Shown: positions 12,955-25,874 of the stretch, in pieces
Position numbering within the stretch: position 1 is the first letter of the stretch
Layout of the letters: every line of letters begins with the position of its first letter
Assembly: GCA_963924555.1 (NCBI GenBank)
Contig: OZ004587.1
Coordinates: 3,596,001 to 3,660,000, forward strand
Length of the DNA: 64,000 bases
From: Crambe crambe
Taxonomy: Eukaryota > Porifera > Demospongiae > Poecilosclerida > Crambeidae
Direction: 5' to 3'
Notes under the pieces: model-generated
Database searches by the model: none
What the model was told of the DNA's origin: nothing
Seen by the model: the letters and a program-made list of their open reading frames with translations, nothing else
Made by a program: the position numbers and the translations under genes

Positions 12955-14475
12955 GCAAAAGTGAAAAATCAGCACTGCAGTGTGCAGTATTTGAACTTGC
13001 CTAGAACTCAGCCTCCTTTCTTTTTCTTCCTTTTTTTTTTTTGAGGGGGGGGGGAGGAGGGAAGTGGGAAAAGAGAGTCTGGTATCCACTGTTTGCACGT
13101 GCACCAATTAGGATATGCTATGTTGCGATAGTTAGTAAAACTGTTTTATTCCTGCTCCTCATTTCTCCTTTGCTCCTGTTCTTTGTTTCTCCTTGGAGAA
13201 CTTGGCATTCCAGAAGAAGGAACACACAGTTGTCAAGGCATAGTCTCTTGAACAGCGGAGTCTGGTCTAATCTGTATTCCTTTCTCGTTCTCGAGGGATG
13301 GTTTATTATGACATAATGACTACCATTAAAAAGGCGTGAGCATAAATTTTAATTTAGATCATGGCTGTATAGAATTGCTGCAGCTATGGAAGAGATGTTT
13401 CCTCAGAGGAGAAGAAACAGAGTTGTAGCTCAACATTTCAAGCAGTACCCCGAACACTTCTCTCTTATACTAAGTTATAGAACCAGTGAAAATGCAGCTA
13501 TGGCTGCAATTTGATCCTTCATTAGGTGCTACTAGAGGAGATACTATTAATATAGCAGACATCTTTGTCCACCTATCGAAGAAACTAGCTTGTTCACCTA
13601 TTGAAGACACTAGGAAGTAATACAGGGTTTTGTGCAATCTTTGCATATTGAATTCCGAAAATGCCACATGCATGCTCAAGATTGCTAGGCAAGTAACTTC
13701 TAACCAGTGAGTATCGCTACCCTGAGCTGGTAAAGCCTACGTAACTTCCATTGTCATCCAGTGTGACTTTATAAGTTCTTCCTTCTACAACAAGCCAGGT
13801 ACGTAAAGTGATATTGTATGCCAGTTGCCAAGCAATTTTGAGACACTTTCGGAATTTAATGCGCAAAAGATTGCACAAAACTCTGTATATGATTTTCCAT
13901 AGCAATAGGGAGTGACACTAAGATATCATGGCCAGTTATAAATTTCTCTTGCTCTGGCTTCAGTGAAATAGCCAAGTGACTCCACTATCCTCTAGAAACT
14001 ATGCTAGAACTGCTAGAAGCTTAACACTAGCTGCTAGCTAAAAATCTATCTATCAATTTTTACAGTTTCTCTCATGTGCTCCATAAGCTATACAGCTCTA
14101 GTATGCTCCTCCAGATTTTGGAGGAGACTCTGGCCAGTACTACCTTGCTACAGCTGCCAGTCTTAGATCAGATAGCCTTCTGTTCTGTGGCCCTGAAGCC
14201 CTTTTTACTTCTGATGCCCTGTAAGCATTCTCTTGAACAGGCATGAGATTGCACCTAGTACTTCTCATCAAAACTTGTCATCGCATGAGCATTTATAATT
14301 CCAAAAAATTGGCACATGCGCAAACAGTGGATACCAGGCTTTCTTTTTCCCCTATCCTCCCCCCCACCCCCCTCAAAAAAAAAAAGTGGCTGGGTTTGAG
14401 GCTATATTTGAACTTGAATGAAATTGAGGAACTGCACATGCACAGTACCAGTTTTCATTTTTGGCTGGTAACTTA
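12955..14475. repeat. Fold-back (inverted-repeat) element
   Basis: The outer arms, about 12955-13110 and 14310-14475, are inverted copies. ggtatccactgtttgcac on the left pairs with gcgcaaacagtggatacc on the right, and the left T-then-G tract pairs with a C-then-A tract. An inner pair, about 13615-13693 and 13828-13905, is also inverted, sharing ttttgtgcaatctttgc-type sequence. Both pairs centre near 13710-13765. No coding region lies inside. It is probably a non-autonomous element, with ends not resolved to the base. Confidence 0.65.
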
Positions 14476-14595
14476 CTTTTTTGAGCAGTGGTCATCCCTA
14501 CATCTTTTTTTCTTTTCGTGAAATGCTTTTCCCCTTACTTGTAATCATTATAAATAGCCAGGTCTAGTTAGCCAATTAATTGTTACAATAATCTA

Positions 14596-14596
<1 letters not shown>

Positions 14597-14654
<58 letters not shown>

Positions 14655-14699
14655 TAAATAAATAATAAAATAAAATAAATAAATAAATAAATAAATAAA
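14597..14699. repeat. AAT/AAAT microsatellite
   Basis: About 100 bases of (AAT)n passing into (AAAT)n. It may be the tail of a LINE, since related AAT tails follow LINE 3' ends elsewhere in the window, but no LINE sequence is evident beside this one. Confidence 0.85.
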
Positions 14700-14948
14700 G
14701 GTGTGGAGTTCTTATCATCCTGCATTTTGATTCGCATGCTTGTTTTTAGTTACCTGTGTCTCATGATCTTTCCTCTTCGGATGCTTATGCCACTGTTCAT
14801 TGCATCTGGAGGACTTGCATATCTTGCAATGCTGCTCAACAGAATCACCACAGGAAATGCATTCGTCCTTAAGTTCCCCTTCTGGATCTGTATGTATGCA
14901 ATGGTGGAAAATGCTAACAAACTATACGTATATGATGCTTGGAGATGA

Positions 14949-17400
14949 TCATATAGCTATAGATTTAGAGAATAAGCGTCTTAGGTTGTATAGCATACCT
15001 GTCTCTGACCCTGATCCTCTACTACCTCCAGCTCCACCACTACCTTTGATGGAGAGATGAATGGTACATCCACTTCTTAAATTGAATTTGTCTAATTGAA
15101 TATCAGGTCTCAAGTATTGTTTTCCACTTGTTAGCATTTAGTGCTCAATTGGAATGCCTGTAGCCTTTGCCACTTCCTCAAATAATGCACTGGTGGGCGT
15201 ATAAGTATTGTATTCCATGGAGAGAGTTTGAGTTTCTCCAGATGGACATTTAAGGATAAAATGGAATGTACAATCCTCTCTTAGTGGACATGAATCGTTT
15301 TCATTAGCTGACATCATTGATAGCAAAATGTATATTTCTCCGATACGAATCAAGGATTCCCTCCCAAATGCTATAAGATGTGCAAAAAATCATCAAGACT
15401 GTAGCTAGCTATAATCTATAGCTATACCTTATGAAGCTGATCTCTCTAAGAGACTTCATGCATTTTCTGTAGCATAATGTGAACGATAATTACATGTATA
15501 TGTACCACGAAACAGTTATCTACAGGTATGCAACTGAAAGGCTGAAGCTGCAGTTCTCATCCATTCCAATCACGTGAAGTTCTGGTAGATTAGTGTAGGT
15601 AGAACAAGTTTTATGTCCAGTAATTGTAATGCTTGGAGGATAATTGTTAAAGGTGACAATGTCCTCTTCAGAAAGGTGACCACTCTTTTTTGTGATCTAT
15701 AATAATAAATAGTAAATTGTACTCCATATTGTAATGCTCAGGTATGCTACTCACAAATCTTGCTATGGAATGGTCCTGCAACAGTCTTAAGAATAATAGA
15801 GCTTTGAAGTTTTCTTTTGTGATTATCCACGTTACATTAACATACTTGACTCTCTCCATCAAATTTTATATCCCATCCTTGATCATCTGTTGTCTCCAGA
15901 ATAATGTTGGTATCACCAATTGCTATCTTTCCAGTAAAGATATTTTTTCCTTTCTCATTGGAGATTTGTCGGGGATGATGACTGGCTATGATGTCATCAC
16001 AGTACTACAACAAAATAAAAATTATCATGGTCATAAATTTTCCACATAGCTACCTTCAGGTAGACCGGGTGGTTCAAACAAGCATAAAATACTGCTACTG
16101 CATGAAGACCTGTGTCAGTAATGTGAAGAGATCTTACCGAGTAGAGAATTTTTTCTGTTCCACAATAATTGGGGGGTTATTATTATTAGTCACATAACAA
16201 TAAGCACGGTTCCTGACTGTGTACACTACCTCTATTGAAACACTGTATTATGATTCAATGCAGTACAAGAAGAGCAGAGTACATGGATAAGACACATTAC
16301 AGAATCAAAGGCATAATGACACTACTACTTTATCATCACATTAAATACCTTTTGTTCTCTCTGCATCAGATATATTGATCCTCCTAACCACTTGTATTAA
16401 ATTGAAAGAGCAACCACTTAACCACTTGTATTAAATTGAAAGAGCAAATATTCCAAATCTGTCTCGCACATTGAAGGCACCATCTTCTCTTTCAAAAGGC
16501 ATAAACTGGGTTGGATTCTCTGTATTTGGGGGTGGTGCCGGTAACAAGGAATGCCATGTCTTCTTTACTCTCCAGACTAATATAGTGCTGGATATGTACT
16601 ATCACATTATTTTGCAATTTTCCCCTTGTAATAGGTTGTATGAGGTAGGCAGGACTAGCCGGCTTATAACCATCTGGCAGTATGAAGGATCCAGTCACAC
16701 AGGGATGTCCATTTGACCCCCCTGATCCAGCTCTTCCTTTGGTATCAATACAGATATGCCCACATCCTCAAAGTTCACCGTGTCTGTGGACAATGTTATT
16801 TTTGAATTTTCATCAAACACTATACCTGTTTAAAAAAAATAGACTTGTGACATGAGAAAAATAACGAAGACTTCTCCAGCACCTAAATAAGCTACCATTA
16901 GCAGCATACCTACTACAGGGGGTTTTTAAAAGTGGGGGCAAGGAGATAAAATGTCTCAGTGTATCTAGTTCACCCAAGAAATACATCCATACTTACTTAG
17001 CCATTCAAAAGTTTGACATTTGGAGCATGTGCTTTTTCCAGAGCTATACTCAAAGGAGTTTTTCCTTTAACAGTTACTTCCATATTTGCGAGGAGTCCAA
17101 CTACTTGATCATGCCCAAAATGACTGGCAACAAAGAGGGCACACCTTCCACCATCATCCTGCATGTCCACTTGAGCACTGTTGTTCAACAACAGCTGGAC
17201 CACTTCAAATGTCCTCCTTGACTGGCCATCATCAGAGCAGACCCCCCTCCTTTATGCTGTAGATCAACCTGAGCACCATCGTCTATTAAACTGGCAATCA
17301 TCACAGCAGACCACCCACCATAATCCTGAATGTTGACCTGAGCACCATTCTCTAGTAATAGTTTGGCCACTTCCAACTTATTTCTTTCATCGTAGCGCAT
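14949..17400 (-). pseudogene. Decayed ankyrin - ZU5-like - ubiquitin-like gene
   Basis: Read on the minus strand. Ankyrin repeats lie at about 17400-16997 (LLLENGAQVNIQDYGG, DDGAQVDLQHKGG, LLLNNSAQVDMQDDGG). A ZU5-like region follows at about 16830-16480 (FVDV-type strands, ITRGKLQNNVIVHIQHY). Further coding-like exons lie near 16140-16050, 15990-15680 and 15670-15530. The C-terminus (15290-15010) is a ubiquitin-like domain (LREDCTFHFILKCPSGETQT ... SGCTIHLSIKGSGG-type). Breaks: a frame change near 17205, a two-base-type frame change in a GT run near 16697, a 34-bp tandem duplication at 16385, a frame change near 15850, and an in-frame TAA at 15138-15140 inside the ubiquitin-like domain. The first ankyrin repeat abuts a tRNA-like sequence at its 5' side, so the start is missing. 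Ankyrin plus ZU5 suggests an adaptor for signalling or cytoskeleton; that role is inferred. Confidence 0.65.
16385..16447. repeat. Tandem duplication inside the ankyrin/ZU5 pseudogene
   Basis: A 29-base block starting taaccacttgtattaaattg at 16385-16413 recurs at 16419-16447 (period 34). It falls in the coding-like region after the ZU5-like part and contributes to the broken frame. Confidence 0.85.
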
Positions 17401-17446
17401 CGGTTAGTACTGCGTGCTATTGAATGTGTGGTCTCGCGAATTGGAG
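17391..17446 (+). repeat. Possible tRNA-derived SINE head
   Basis: The segment has a tRNA-like A-box spacing (tagcgcatcggttagtactg) and a degenerate B-box-like region (ggtctcgcgaattggag) about 30 bases later. It lacks a foldable full tRNA and the canonical GGTTCGANTCC. It may be the head of a SINE or a tRNA pseudogene joined to the ankyrin remnant. Confidence 0.3.
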
Positions 17447-18177
17447 TTTTTTGATATTTGAAAATTCTTGGCGTATCGAGCCGCGAAGCGGCGAGAGGGC
17501 ATGTAACTAGTGTAGACGGCGAAATGTAAATTGTTACCACACTTTACTGCTGTAAAAGGACTATGCGGCAGAGCCTACCATATGCTAGGCTATTTTTAGT
17601 AACATTTTACACTATGCCATATACATAGAGCATAAGTCTGAATCTGTGAAGAATCCCAGGTGCCGGTGTCACAGTCTATTTTGTCGCCGAGAGATTCTGT
17701 CGCGGCGAAAAAATATCCTAGGTCGCGAGCGACCTGGATATTTCGTCGCCGCCAGGATATATTGTCGCTGCATAATAAAGTAGCTATTGGAGAGGTGGTA
17801 TAAGGTGGATTTATACAAGGATAATCACTCTCAACAACAAATTGCTCTCCTAGCAATAAAAAATTTGGGTCGTTTCTGTCTTGTTGATTTATCTCTTCTA
17901 TTATAATAGTATATCATAGGATAATTTTTTACTAGTTATTAGCTGTTTTTCTAAGCTGTTTATTGGTGCATCTCAAGCTTGTTAGCTATTTACCTTTATA
18001 GTTGGGTGCATAAATACCGCTCATACTTCAAAGGAGCATGTTTTTTCATCTAGTATCTTGTTAGCTAGCTATGTATAGTTAGAAAGTTAATACAAGTGTA
18101 CACGATGCACTGATCGATTGATGTGAATCCATGATACCTCCCGTGTAAAATTCAGCCAGAAAATCCTAAAGCAACAT

Positions 18178-18330
18178 ACGCGCTAAGCGCGCTTTATCGT
18201 ATAATTGCGCAGAAAAAAGCGTAAAGACGGTAATAATCTCGCGTAAAATAACGTCTACACGCGCCGTTTATTGTCGCGATTTAGCGCGCTTTAACGTGTA
18301 GCTGCGTAATAAAGTTGGAGGCGTAAGGGA
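18178..18330. repeat. CpG-dense block in the left arm of copy 1
   Basis: About 150 bases rich in CG and GCGC words, in sharp contrast to the AT-rich surroundings. Two direct sub-repeats share agcgcgcttta followed by a variable cgt/ta/tgcg segment (about 18189 and 18279). It occupies a place where the opposite arm instead has LINE-tail sequence. Confidence 0.5.
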
Positions 18331-21289
18331 GTTAGAGGCATAAATAAAATATATAGCTATAGGAGAGCAATAAAATATGAGATTTTGTCACTCTATTACA
18401 TGTAAAGAACATAGGAGAGCAAAAATGCACTAGGAAATTTTACTTAATTAAATTTAACTTTACTAAATATTTATGGTGAGTGATCGTAGGAGATCTATAC
18501 TCAGATATATGCTCTGGCTATGTAACATCCAATATAGTCATGCATACAATGCTGAGCAACAAAATATCCTATAAAAGATGTATCAAGTAGCTATGTCTAA
18601 TTTCGAATATAGCTAGCTGCGACAATATATCCTTGCGGCGACGAAGTATACTAGAAGATTAGGTCGATCTCGACAGAATTTTCTGCACTGACCTATGCGA
18701 TGCACTACAGTGGCAACGCTACAAACATCCACTTGAAAGCGATATTTATACAACTAACCTGGTTGCGTGTGTCGCCTAATCTTTGAGTCTCAACAGTGCG
18801 TGAATAGTACGTCTAGCCACGCGAGACTACCTCTATAATAAAAGGTTGTAAATGCCGCGTTATGCCTACCCGGTAACATATAGAGTAAGCCCAAGTCGAT
18901 AGAATTGAACTCGAAGTCATCAATTAATTATTCCTGGCAACATACATCTAACATATTCTTTAAACTCTGCTTAAGTTATCGCGAATCTCAATTTGCATCA
19001 CTAGTGTGTGGTTCGCTCGCTTTGCTCGCTCGCCTACTAAACCAAAATCCCAAGACAAAAGGCTGTAGAAATACTCATCTGCTAGCTCGCTGCAATGATT
19101 AAGTGCGCTCTTTAACGTTCACAAATCTCTCGCGATAATTAAAAAATTTTAAGCTGGATATTATAAGAACTTGTTCAAATTCCATTTTCCATAGTTAATC
19201 TAACACTCCCGCTATTGTACGCACTAGTCAATGGATTTTTATTTCATTCTCGATCAATTATTTCCACATGTTCACTCACACGTACATGAATCGCTCGCTA
19301 TATTATTTTAAGAGCCTGTATACGTACCAGCATTAAAATCAGTACTAATTACTCCATATAGCCCTTCCAGATAAGAAGTTTAAAAAGGCGATGAACTATT
19401 ATAAATTATGAATTATTTTTTACTTACTGAACCTCAGTTTTCAGACCGTAAAATTTAACACGTTATCTCTATTACTATACAATACCGTATTGCATAAATA
19501 AATCTTAACTTGAAGTCACAAATCGTTATTGAATTTTCCGTGACTTGTAGTCTATATTAGTTAAAGTTCCAAACTTAGTCAAATTTTGTTCAAGGATTAT
19601 AGTTTTAGAAAGAAATTTTTTTGCTTGAATAATGAGACGACTCACTGAAACTGGTTCTATATAGAAAACTGTTATGCCGCTTTGTTCCTGATTTCCTTTA
19701 CCGTGGTCATTAATAAACTTTGTTTCAATCACGAGCCATTCTCTTATGCTCAATTGGGAACTAGAAAATTATTCAAATAGAGGAACCAAAGGCTGAGTTG
19801 TTTTTTTTTTCGGTATCGCTTAGAATAAACAGTAAACTAGATGTTTGCTCACAACCAATTTAAATGAAAAAAATTCATTTTATGCGATTGCCTACGCACG
19901 ATTGCGCACTAGAAATTAAGTTATGGAAAATAGAGAAAAATGAGTTGGAATTAAATCTTGAGAGATTACGTTTGGTCTATCACATGGTGTACAAAATCAT
20001 AAATATAAAAAAGTAAGTTTATACCATATGAAAAATTGTGGCACTGTTATACTGTAATAATAGAGATGACGTGTTAAATTTTACGGTCTGAAAACTGAAG
20101 TTCGGTAAGTTGAAAGAGTATTCATAATCTAGAATAGTGCATCACCTTTTTTTAATTCTGATCAATAAGGGCTCTATAGTATTGATGGAGTAAGTATCTG
20201 TACTGTTTGTAATGCTGGCACGTATAAAGGTTTTTAAAATAATATAGTGAGCGATTCATGTGTGTGAGTGAGCGTGTGGAAATAACTGATCGAGAATGAA
20301 ATAAAAATCCATTAACTAGTGCGTACAATAGCGGGAGTGTAAGCTTAAAATTAACTATGGAAAATGGAATTTAAACAAGTTCTTATAATATCCAGCTAAA
20401 AATTTTTAATAATCGCGAGAGATTTGCGAACGTGAAAGAGAGCACTTAAATAATTACAGCGAGCGAGCTGAGGCGCATGTACGCTACGTGTCGTGCAATA
20501 GTTGCGCCGAGCGCGCGGATGATGTACATGAAATTTCTTCTACAATCATTTATCATAGAGGCGCTTGGCTTATCTAAGTGATTGTAGACGTTTGCTTATT
20601 AGGCGGGCGAGCGAAGCGAGCGAGCCACACAATTGTGATGCAAATTGAGATTCGCATAAGCAGAGTTTAAAGAATATATTAGATGTATGTTGCCACCAAT
20701 AGTAAATGGATGACTTCGAAGTCAATTTTATTGACTTGCGCTTACTTTATTATGTCACCGCGGGTATGCATAACGCGGCATTTACAGCTTTTTGTCATAG
20801 AGGTAGTCTCGCGTGGCCAGGCGTACTATTCACGCACTGTTGTGACTCCAAGGCTAGGCAACACTCGCAACCAGGTTAGAAGTATGAATATCATTTCAAA
20901 CGGATGTTTGCAGCGTTGCCACTGTAGTGCATTGCATAGGTTAGGTTTGTGCAGGAAATTCTGTCGAGAGCTATCAAATCTCCTATAGGATACTTCGTCG
21001 CCGCCAGGATATTATTGTCGCAGCTAGCTATATTAGACGTAGCTACTTGATACATGTCTTATAGGATATTTTGTTGCTCAGCACTGCATGCATGACTATA
21101 TTGGATATTACATAGCCAGAGCGTATAGCGGAGTATAGATCTCCTATAGTCACTCACAATAAATTTAGTAAAGTTAAAATCTCCTAGTACATTTGTTGCT
21201 CTCCTATGTTCTTCACATGCAATAGAGTGACAAAATATAATATTTTGTTGCTTTCCAACAGCTAGCTATATGTTCTTCACATCTCCAAC

Positions 21290-21500
21290 TCCCAATAACA
21301 CTATATATTTCAACGAGCTACTAAATTACTGACCAATCTTTTTTCTGTTGTTCTTTTTTGTGGCAATTTTTTTTTTCTAATCCTCTCATGGTTGCTCGGC
21401 CAGTCTTGGTGGATCCTCAGCCTGGTCTAATTGTCTGTACTTCTTTTTTGTTATAACTTATCTCATTTCTTAAAACGTCATCTTGTGCTGTAAATCATAG
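21290..21500 (+). repeat. LINE 3'-end fragment inside copy 1
   Basis: Related to the 3' part of the LINE at 59336-59994 and to 47920-48165: shared words include ttggtggatcctcagcctg and catcttgtgctgtaaat. Here the AAT tail is almost absent. Confidence 0.6.
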
Positions 21501-23662
21501 AGCGACGAAATCTCAATCTCCTAGGATTGTTGCTCACACTATAGCTATTGCTAACTAGAGAGCTAGTAATAAAATCTCCTTTGGTATAATAAAATATTAC
21601 ATATCTACCTCTATTATTTGGTAGCTATATATGTGGCTAGCTATTGGGCTGTTATAGTATAAAAATCACTATATAGTAGCTAAGGGACATGTTGCTCTCT
21701 AGCATCTAGCTATTATACGTAAGTAGCTATCTAGAATATTTTCCAATACTGATTAGTAAAGCTCAATCATGCATTCACATCAATATAGAGCAGTTATAAA
21801 TATTCCATCGCTGTACACTTGCAGACATACATTAACTTTCTAGCTAAGCAAGACACTATATAGAGACAAAAAGTTCCTCCTTTGAAGTATGAGCGAATAC
21901 ACCCAACTATAAGTGGATAGCTAACAAGCTTGAGATTTTGATGCACCTATGTTTAAACAGCATAGAAATATAACCAATAATTAGTGAAAAATTATCCTAG
22001 GATTATTATCATCATAGAAGAGATTCATCACTAAGATAGAAACGACCTAGGAGATTTTTTATTGATAGGATAATTTATTAGTGAGCGATTGTCTTTGTAT
22101 AATCAGATACAGCTATACCACCTCCAATAGCTACTTTATATGCAGCGACAATATATCCTGGCGACGACGAAATATCCTAGGAGATTAGGTTGCCCGTGAC
22201 AGATATGTTGTCACCGCGACAGAATCCCCCAGCAACAAATACCGGTAAACTGTGACACCCGGACTATGCATTATAATAGCTCCTGCAAGGGAGCGAGCAC
22301 AGCGAGCGTTAGGAGTACGTGGCGCACTATTCATGCACTGTTGTGGTAGGTCAAAAGGTTTCCCTATGGCAACCAAAGAGTTTGAAGTTAGAATTTATTC
22401 TAGCCTGCGAGATTAGCAAACTATAACAAATACTTGTCACTGCCAGTAGGAAGGCAGATAAATACGTACTATATGATCTTTTTTTTTTTTTTTGGTCTGG
22501 CCTCAGATCATAGTCCAGTTGTGTACTTGCTGTAGACAGTGCTTCATCAACTATCACATCTATTTCCAAGCTAGTGAGCGCTTGTTGACTCTCAGGTCAT
22601 TACTATGGTGCACGGACAACTTCCAGGATCTGCAATAAATGTACTGTTTTGGACCACTGGCCATTCGACTGTGAAGTATAATGGAAAATCACCCTACCTA
22701 CTTTCCAAAAAGAAAAAAAAAAGAAAGAAAAAAAAGAAAGAGCCGGATCAAATTTTAATTATATCACTGTAAAAAATTTAGCATGTAATGCACACCTCTC
22801 ATGCCGTCGCAATGTATCTAGTGTGCTAGCACACCTCACATGATGTGTGTCATACACTTTATACAGTATGATAGGCACTCTCCAATAGGTTTTTTTTTTG
22901 GTGTTCACTACACTTTTATTAGTGTGATTCCATGCCATAATAGGTGTCATTGAAGGGAATTTTTTTTTTAAATGATAAACAATGACACAAAGAATAAAAT
23001 AACATACACAAGATGAAACAGTTAATTATTACTAACAGCAGTTATAAAAGGTTTCACAGTAATAGTCAGTGGCTTTTTCAATAGGATAATCTAGGGTATA
23101 AATTTCCATAAGAGTACATATAAAAATTTGAACAACCTATAGGGTACTGAATGTTGAAGATTAAAAAAGCTGACATTAAACAAAAAGCTACGTCGTCTAT
23201 ATTGTTAATTTAAGTTACTATCTTTTTATCTATAACCAGGAAGACCTGATAATGTGATTTCACATCTCCAACAAGAAGAATATAGGGGGCGAGATTCCCT
23301 CCATCTTCAACAATCGGTCAAATTTGAACATTCCTATGTACAAGTATTCACTTTAAAACACAGTTCTCATCATGATACCATCTAAGAAAAACTAAATCAG
23401 CCGTCCCCCTCGATAAACTTTGTAACAACAATGACCCAGCCCAGTGGACCCTAGCTAATTGTAATCTGAATCCTCCCCCATATAAACACCAAAATTATTT
23501 GTGGCCATTTCGAGGCGCATTAGATAGATGGAAAGCACCCATTCAGTTATCTGAAACTTTCACTAATCTGGTGGTCCCTGGCTGATTGTTAGGGCCACTG
23601 CGTATCAGACTGACACCTTCAACATATGCCAACATCTCAGACTGAAGGTAGTACACCGACTA

Positions 23663-23839
23663 CCTTAAGAAGGGTATTATTGGCTTCTAATTTTAGCATT
23701 TTAAGGGGACATACTATTTTGGCCGGTATTAATTTTAGCTATTTTGAGCTTTGTGTAATAGCTGATTTTAATTAGCAAATAAAAGTCTACTCGCGAAATT
23801 CACTAAATTAACAAGTCGCCAATAATACCCACCTTAAGG
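23663..23839. mobile_element. Small MITE, copy in element copy 1
   Basis: About 180 bp with inverted ends of the form CCTTAAGRTGGGTATTATTG, flanked by TA on both sides. Other copies at equivalent sites are 36289-36458 and 50313-50492, so it was already present before the arms were duplicated. It has no coding content. Confidence 0.7.
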
Positions 23840-24020
23840 TATGTCCAACAAATCAGACTGAAGGTTATACACTGACTAAACCCAACATATCAAACTGAAG
23901 GTTACACATCGACTAAGTCTCAACATTTCAAAACTGAAGGTTATACATTGACTAAGTCCAACATATCAGACTGAAGGTTATACATTGACTAAGTCCAACA
24001 TATCAGACTGAAGGTTATGG
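23840..24020. repeat. Minisatellite, 36-37-bp unit
   Basis: About five units of the form caacatatcagactgaaggt followed by tatacattgactaagtc. The same array occurs inverted at about 36090-36290 (about five units) and direct at about 50490-50600 (about three units). Confidence 0.8.
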
Positions 24021-25422
24021 CCACCAAGTGTCATACATAAAGCCCAATACAAAGTTGTTTTAGGGATACTGGGCAATGGTTGGTATATTATGTTACTAAC
24101 ATACCTTATTGACAAAGACGATTATTTTAGTAGGATCTGGCCTGCATCTTGCATCAGGCACTAAAAGTGCCAAAATCAACAATAAACGAATCAAATTTCT
24201 TAAAGATGAAATAACATTTAAAATAACAGTTTTAACTGCACTGCATGGCATACCTTCAGTATTATCCTTTGCTTCTAACATAACGTGAGATAGGCAAGAA
24301 TTATGCAGTACTTCCATTTCCACACGAGCAAGGATGTGTGGAATTAAAAAGATTTCCAGTGCTCCCTAGCAGTTGCCCACATAGAATTTCCCCCCTTTAT
24401 CCTCTGCATTTCTAACATTAACTAAAAAACAACAACAAAAAAAAACAAATAAACAAACAAACGAACAAAAACTACATCATTTCTCCAGCTCAATAAGTAA
24501 TCATAATTATACCTTATCAGTTTCTTGGAGAAATGTAAATTTGGTGAAGATTTCATTGAGGTCCATTGAATTCTCTAAAATCTCAACTCTCCTCATGGCA
24601 AAAGAGCGCATCACGAGGTCCTTCACAACACGAGGATTTTTGTTAGATTTCATGAACTGTACCTATGAAAAGTGACAGTATTACTTAATAATATTAATGC
24701 ATAGGTATAATCTCACCTGAAGAGCTTTTGTGTACCGTGATATTCCTCTCCAGGTAGCAGAAGTGGTTGGCTGATAGATGTCATAATATCTATACCATCT
24801 GTTTAGAAGTTATCTAATGAAAAGGGTTGATTTCGACCAGTGTTTTTTACAAAGGGCTCATTACTCACATAAAATCAAACATAAAAGAGTACTAAAACAG
24901 AATGCCTAAGAGTTTGTACATTTTTCTGCAGGAGAAATTCTAGGTTGTTTTTTTTTTCACGTCAATTCTTTAAACCCGTTTATCAAACTATGTTTCATTG
25001 CATCCTGTAAAATAAAAAGGTTAAGTTGAGAATTTAGCTAGTTGGTATAATATGAATTACATAAGGTTTTCCAATCGATGGTTTAACAAGTTAGTTTTTT
25101 TAAAAAGACTAGGAATGCCTCTGCATGACTTCAGTGCAACCTTTATTATTATTAAACTTTATAAATAATGTGCACTGAGCAACATGGCTCATTGTAGTAA
25201 GGTGGGTATTTACACAGCTAGTATTATTGCTGTTCAATGGTTTCAAACTGCCGTTTTGAATGATTCTCACGCATATAGCTTGATTGAAGTATGTCTGGGA
25301 TTCGTTCATTAGATTCTCCTTCAACATGGCTCTTTCTAAGTCTTTGGCACTTCAAATGATCACCTAGTTCATGTACATTGCAATCTCTGTTGTTTTTGTT
25401 CATTGCTGTCTTCTCTGCATGG

Positions 25423-25722
25423 GCTTGATTTGTTGGCAAAGACGGCCAAGAAGCATCACTCTCTTCACGGTGTAGCATTACTGCGTAGTGACTGTGAGCC
25501 TGAGCCTGTCTAGTAACGTGGCTCTTGATTTGTTGGCAAAGACGGCCAAGAAGCATCACTCTCTTCACGGTGTAGCATTACTGCGTAGTGACTGTGAGCC
25601 TGAGCCTGTCTAGTAACGTGGCTCTTGATTTGTTGGCAAAGACGGCCAAGAAGCATCACTCTCTTCACGGTGTAGCATTACTGAGTAGTGACTGCGAGCC
25701 TGAGCTTGAGCCTGTTTATCTT
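25423..25722. repeat. Three-copy tandem repeat, 100-bp unit
   Basis: Units start at 25423, 25523 and 25623 with cttgatttgttggcaaagac and are almost identical. The third differs at a few places and ends in a variant gagcctgagcttgagcctg. The identity indicates recent expansion. Confidence 0.9.
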
Positions 25723-25850
25723 TTTGTCTTGGCTTAACTATACTAGTAGCTAGATAATGCACGTGCTTGATACGCATCACCGCGCATCATTGCGCGCGCT
25801 ATTAATACGTACCATATCGATAGATTATAGCTAGTCGCCTTTGGCACTGT

Positions 25851-25874
25851 GCCTCGGCACTCCAGTGCCGAGGC
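25851..25874. other. Perfect hairpin
   Basis: gcctcggcact at 25851-25861 and agtgccgaggc at 25864-25874 form an 11-bp stem with a two-base loop, followed by an A run. It sits at the edge of the 790-bp insertion, so it may be a terminal structure of that element. Confidence 0.8.

Larger units (their letters stand above)
17655..22265. repeat. Palindrome core of element copy 1
   Basis: Two inverted arms, about 17655-19490 and 20050-22265, flank a roughly 550-bp loop. Matching points: ctgaccgtaaaatttaacac-type sequence at about 19440 versus its inverse at about 20065; cagtggcaacgct near 18710 versus agcgttgccactg near 20910; gagatctatactc near 18490 versus its inverse near 21135. The same core, with a related loop, occurs at 43180-48950, so this is a second copy of the large element. 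The left arm stops near 17655, where the other copy continues for kilobases. No gene is seen inside. Confidence 0.8.
22370..25086. repeat. Outer arm of element copy 1
   Basis: This stretch runs parallel to 49010-51645 and is inverted relative to 43140-41908 plus 36513-35325. It contains, in order, a small TA-flanked MITE, a 36-37-bp minisatellite and exons of the SAMD3-like gene family on the minus strand. A T run near 22480 and an A-rich stretch near 22710 differ in length from the other copy. Confidence 0.8.
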
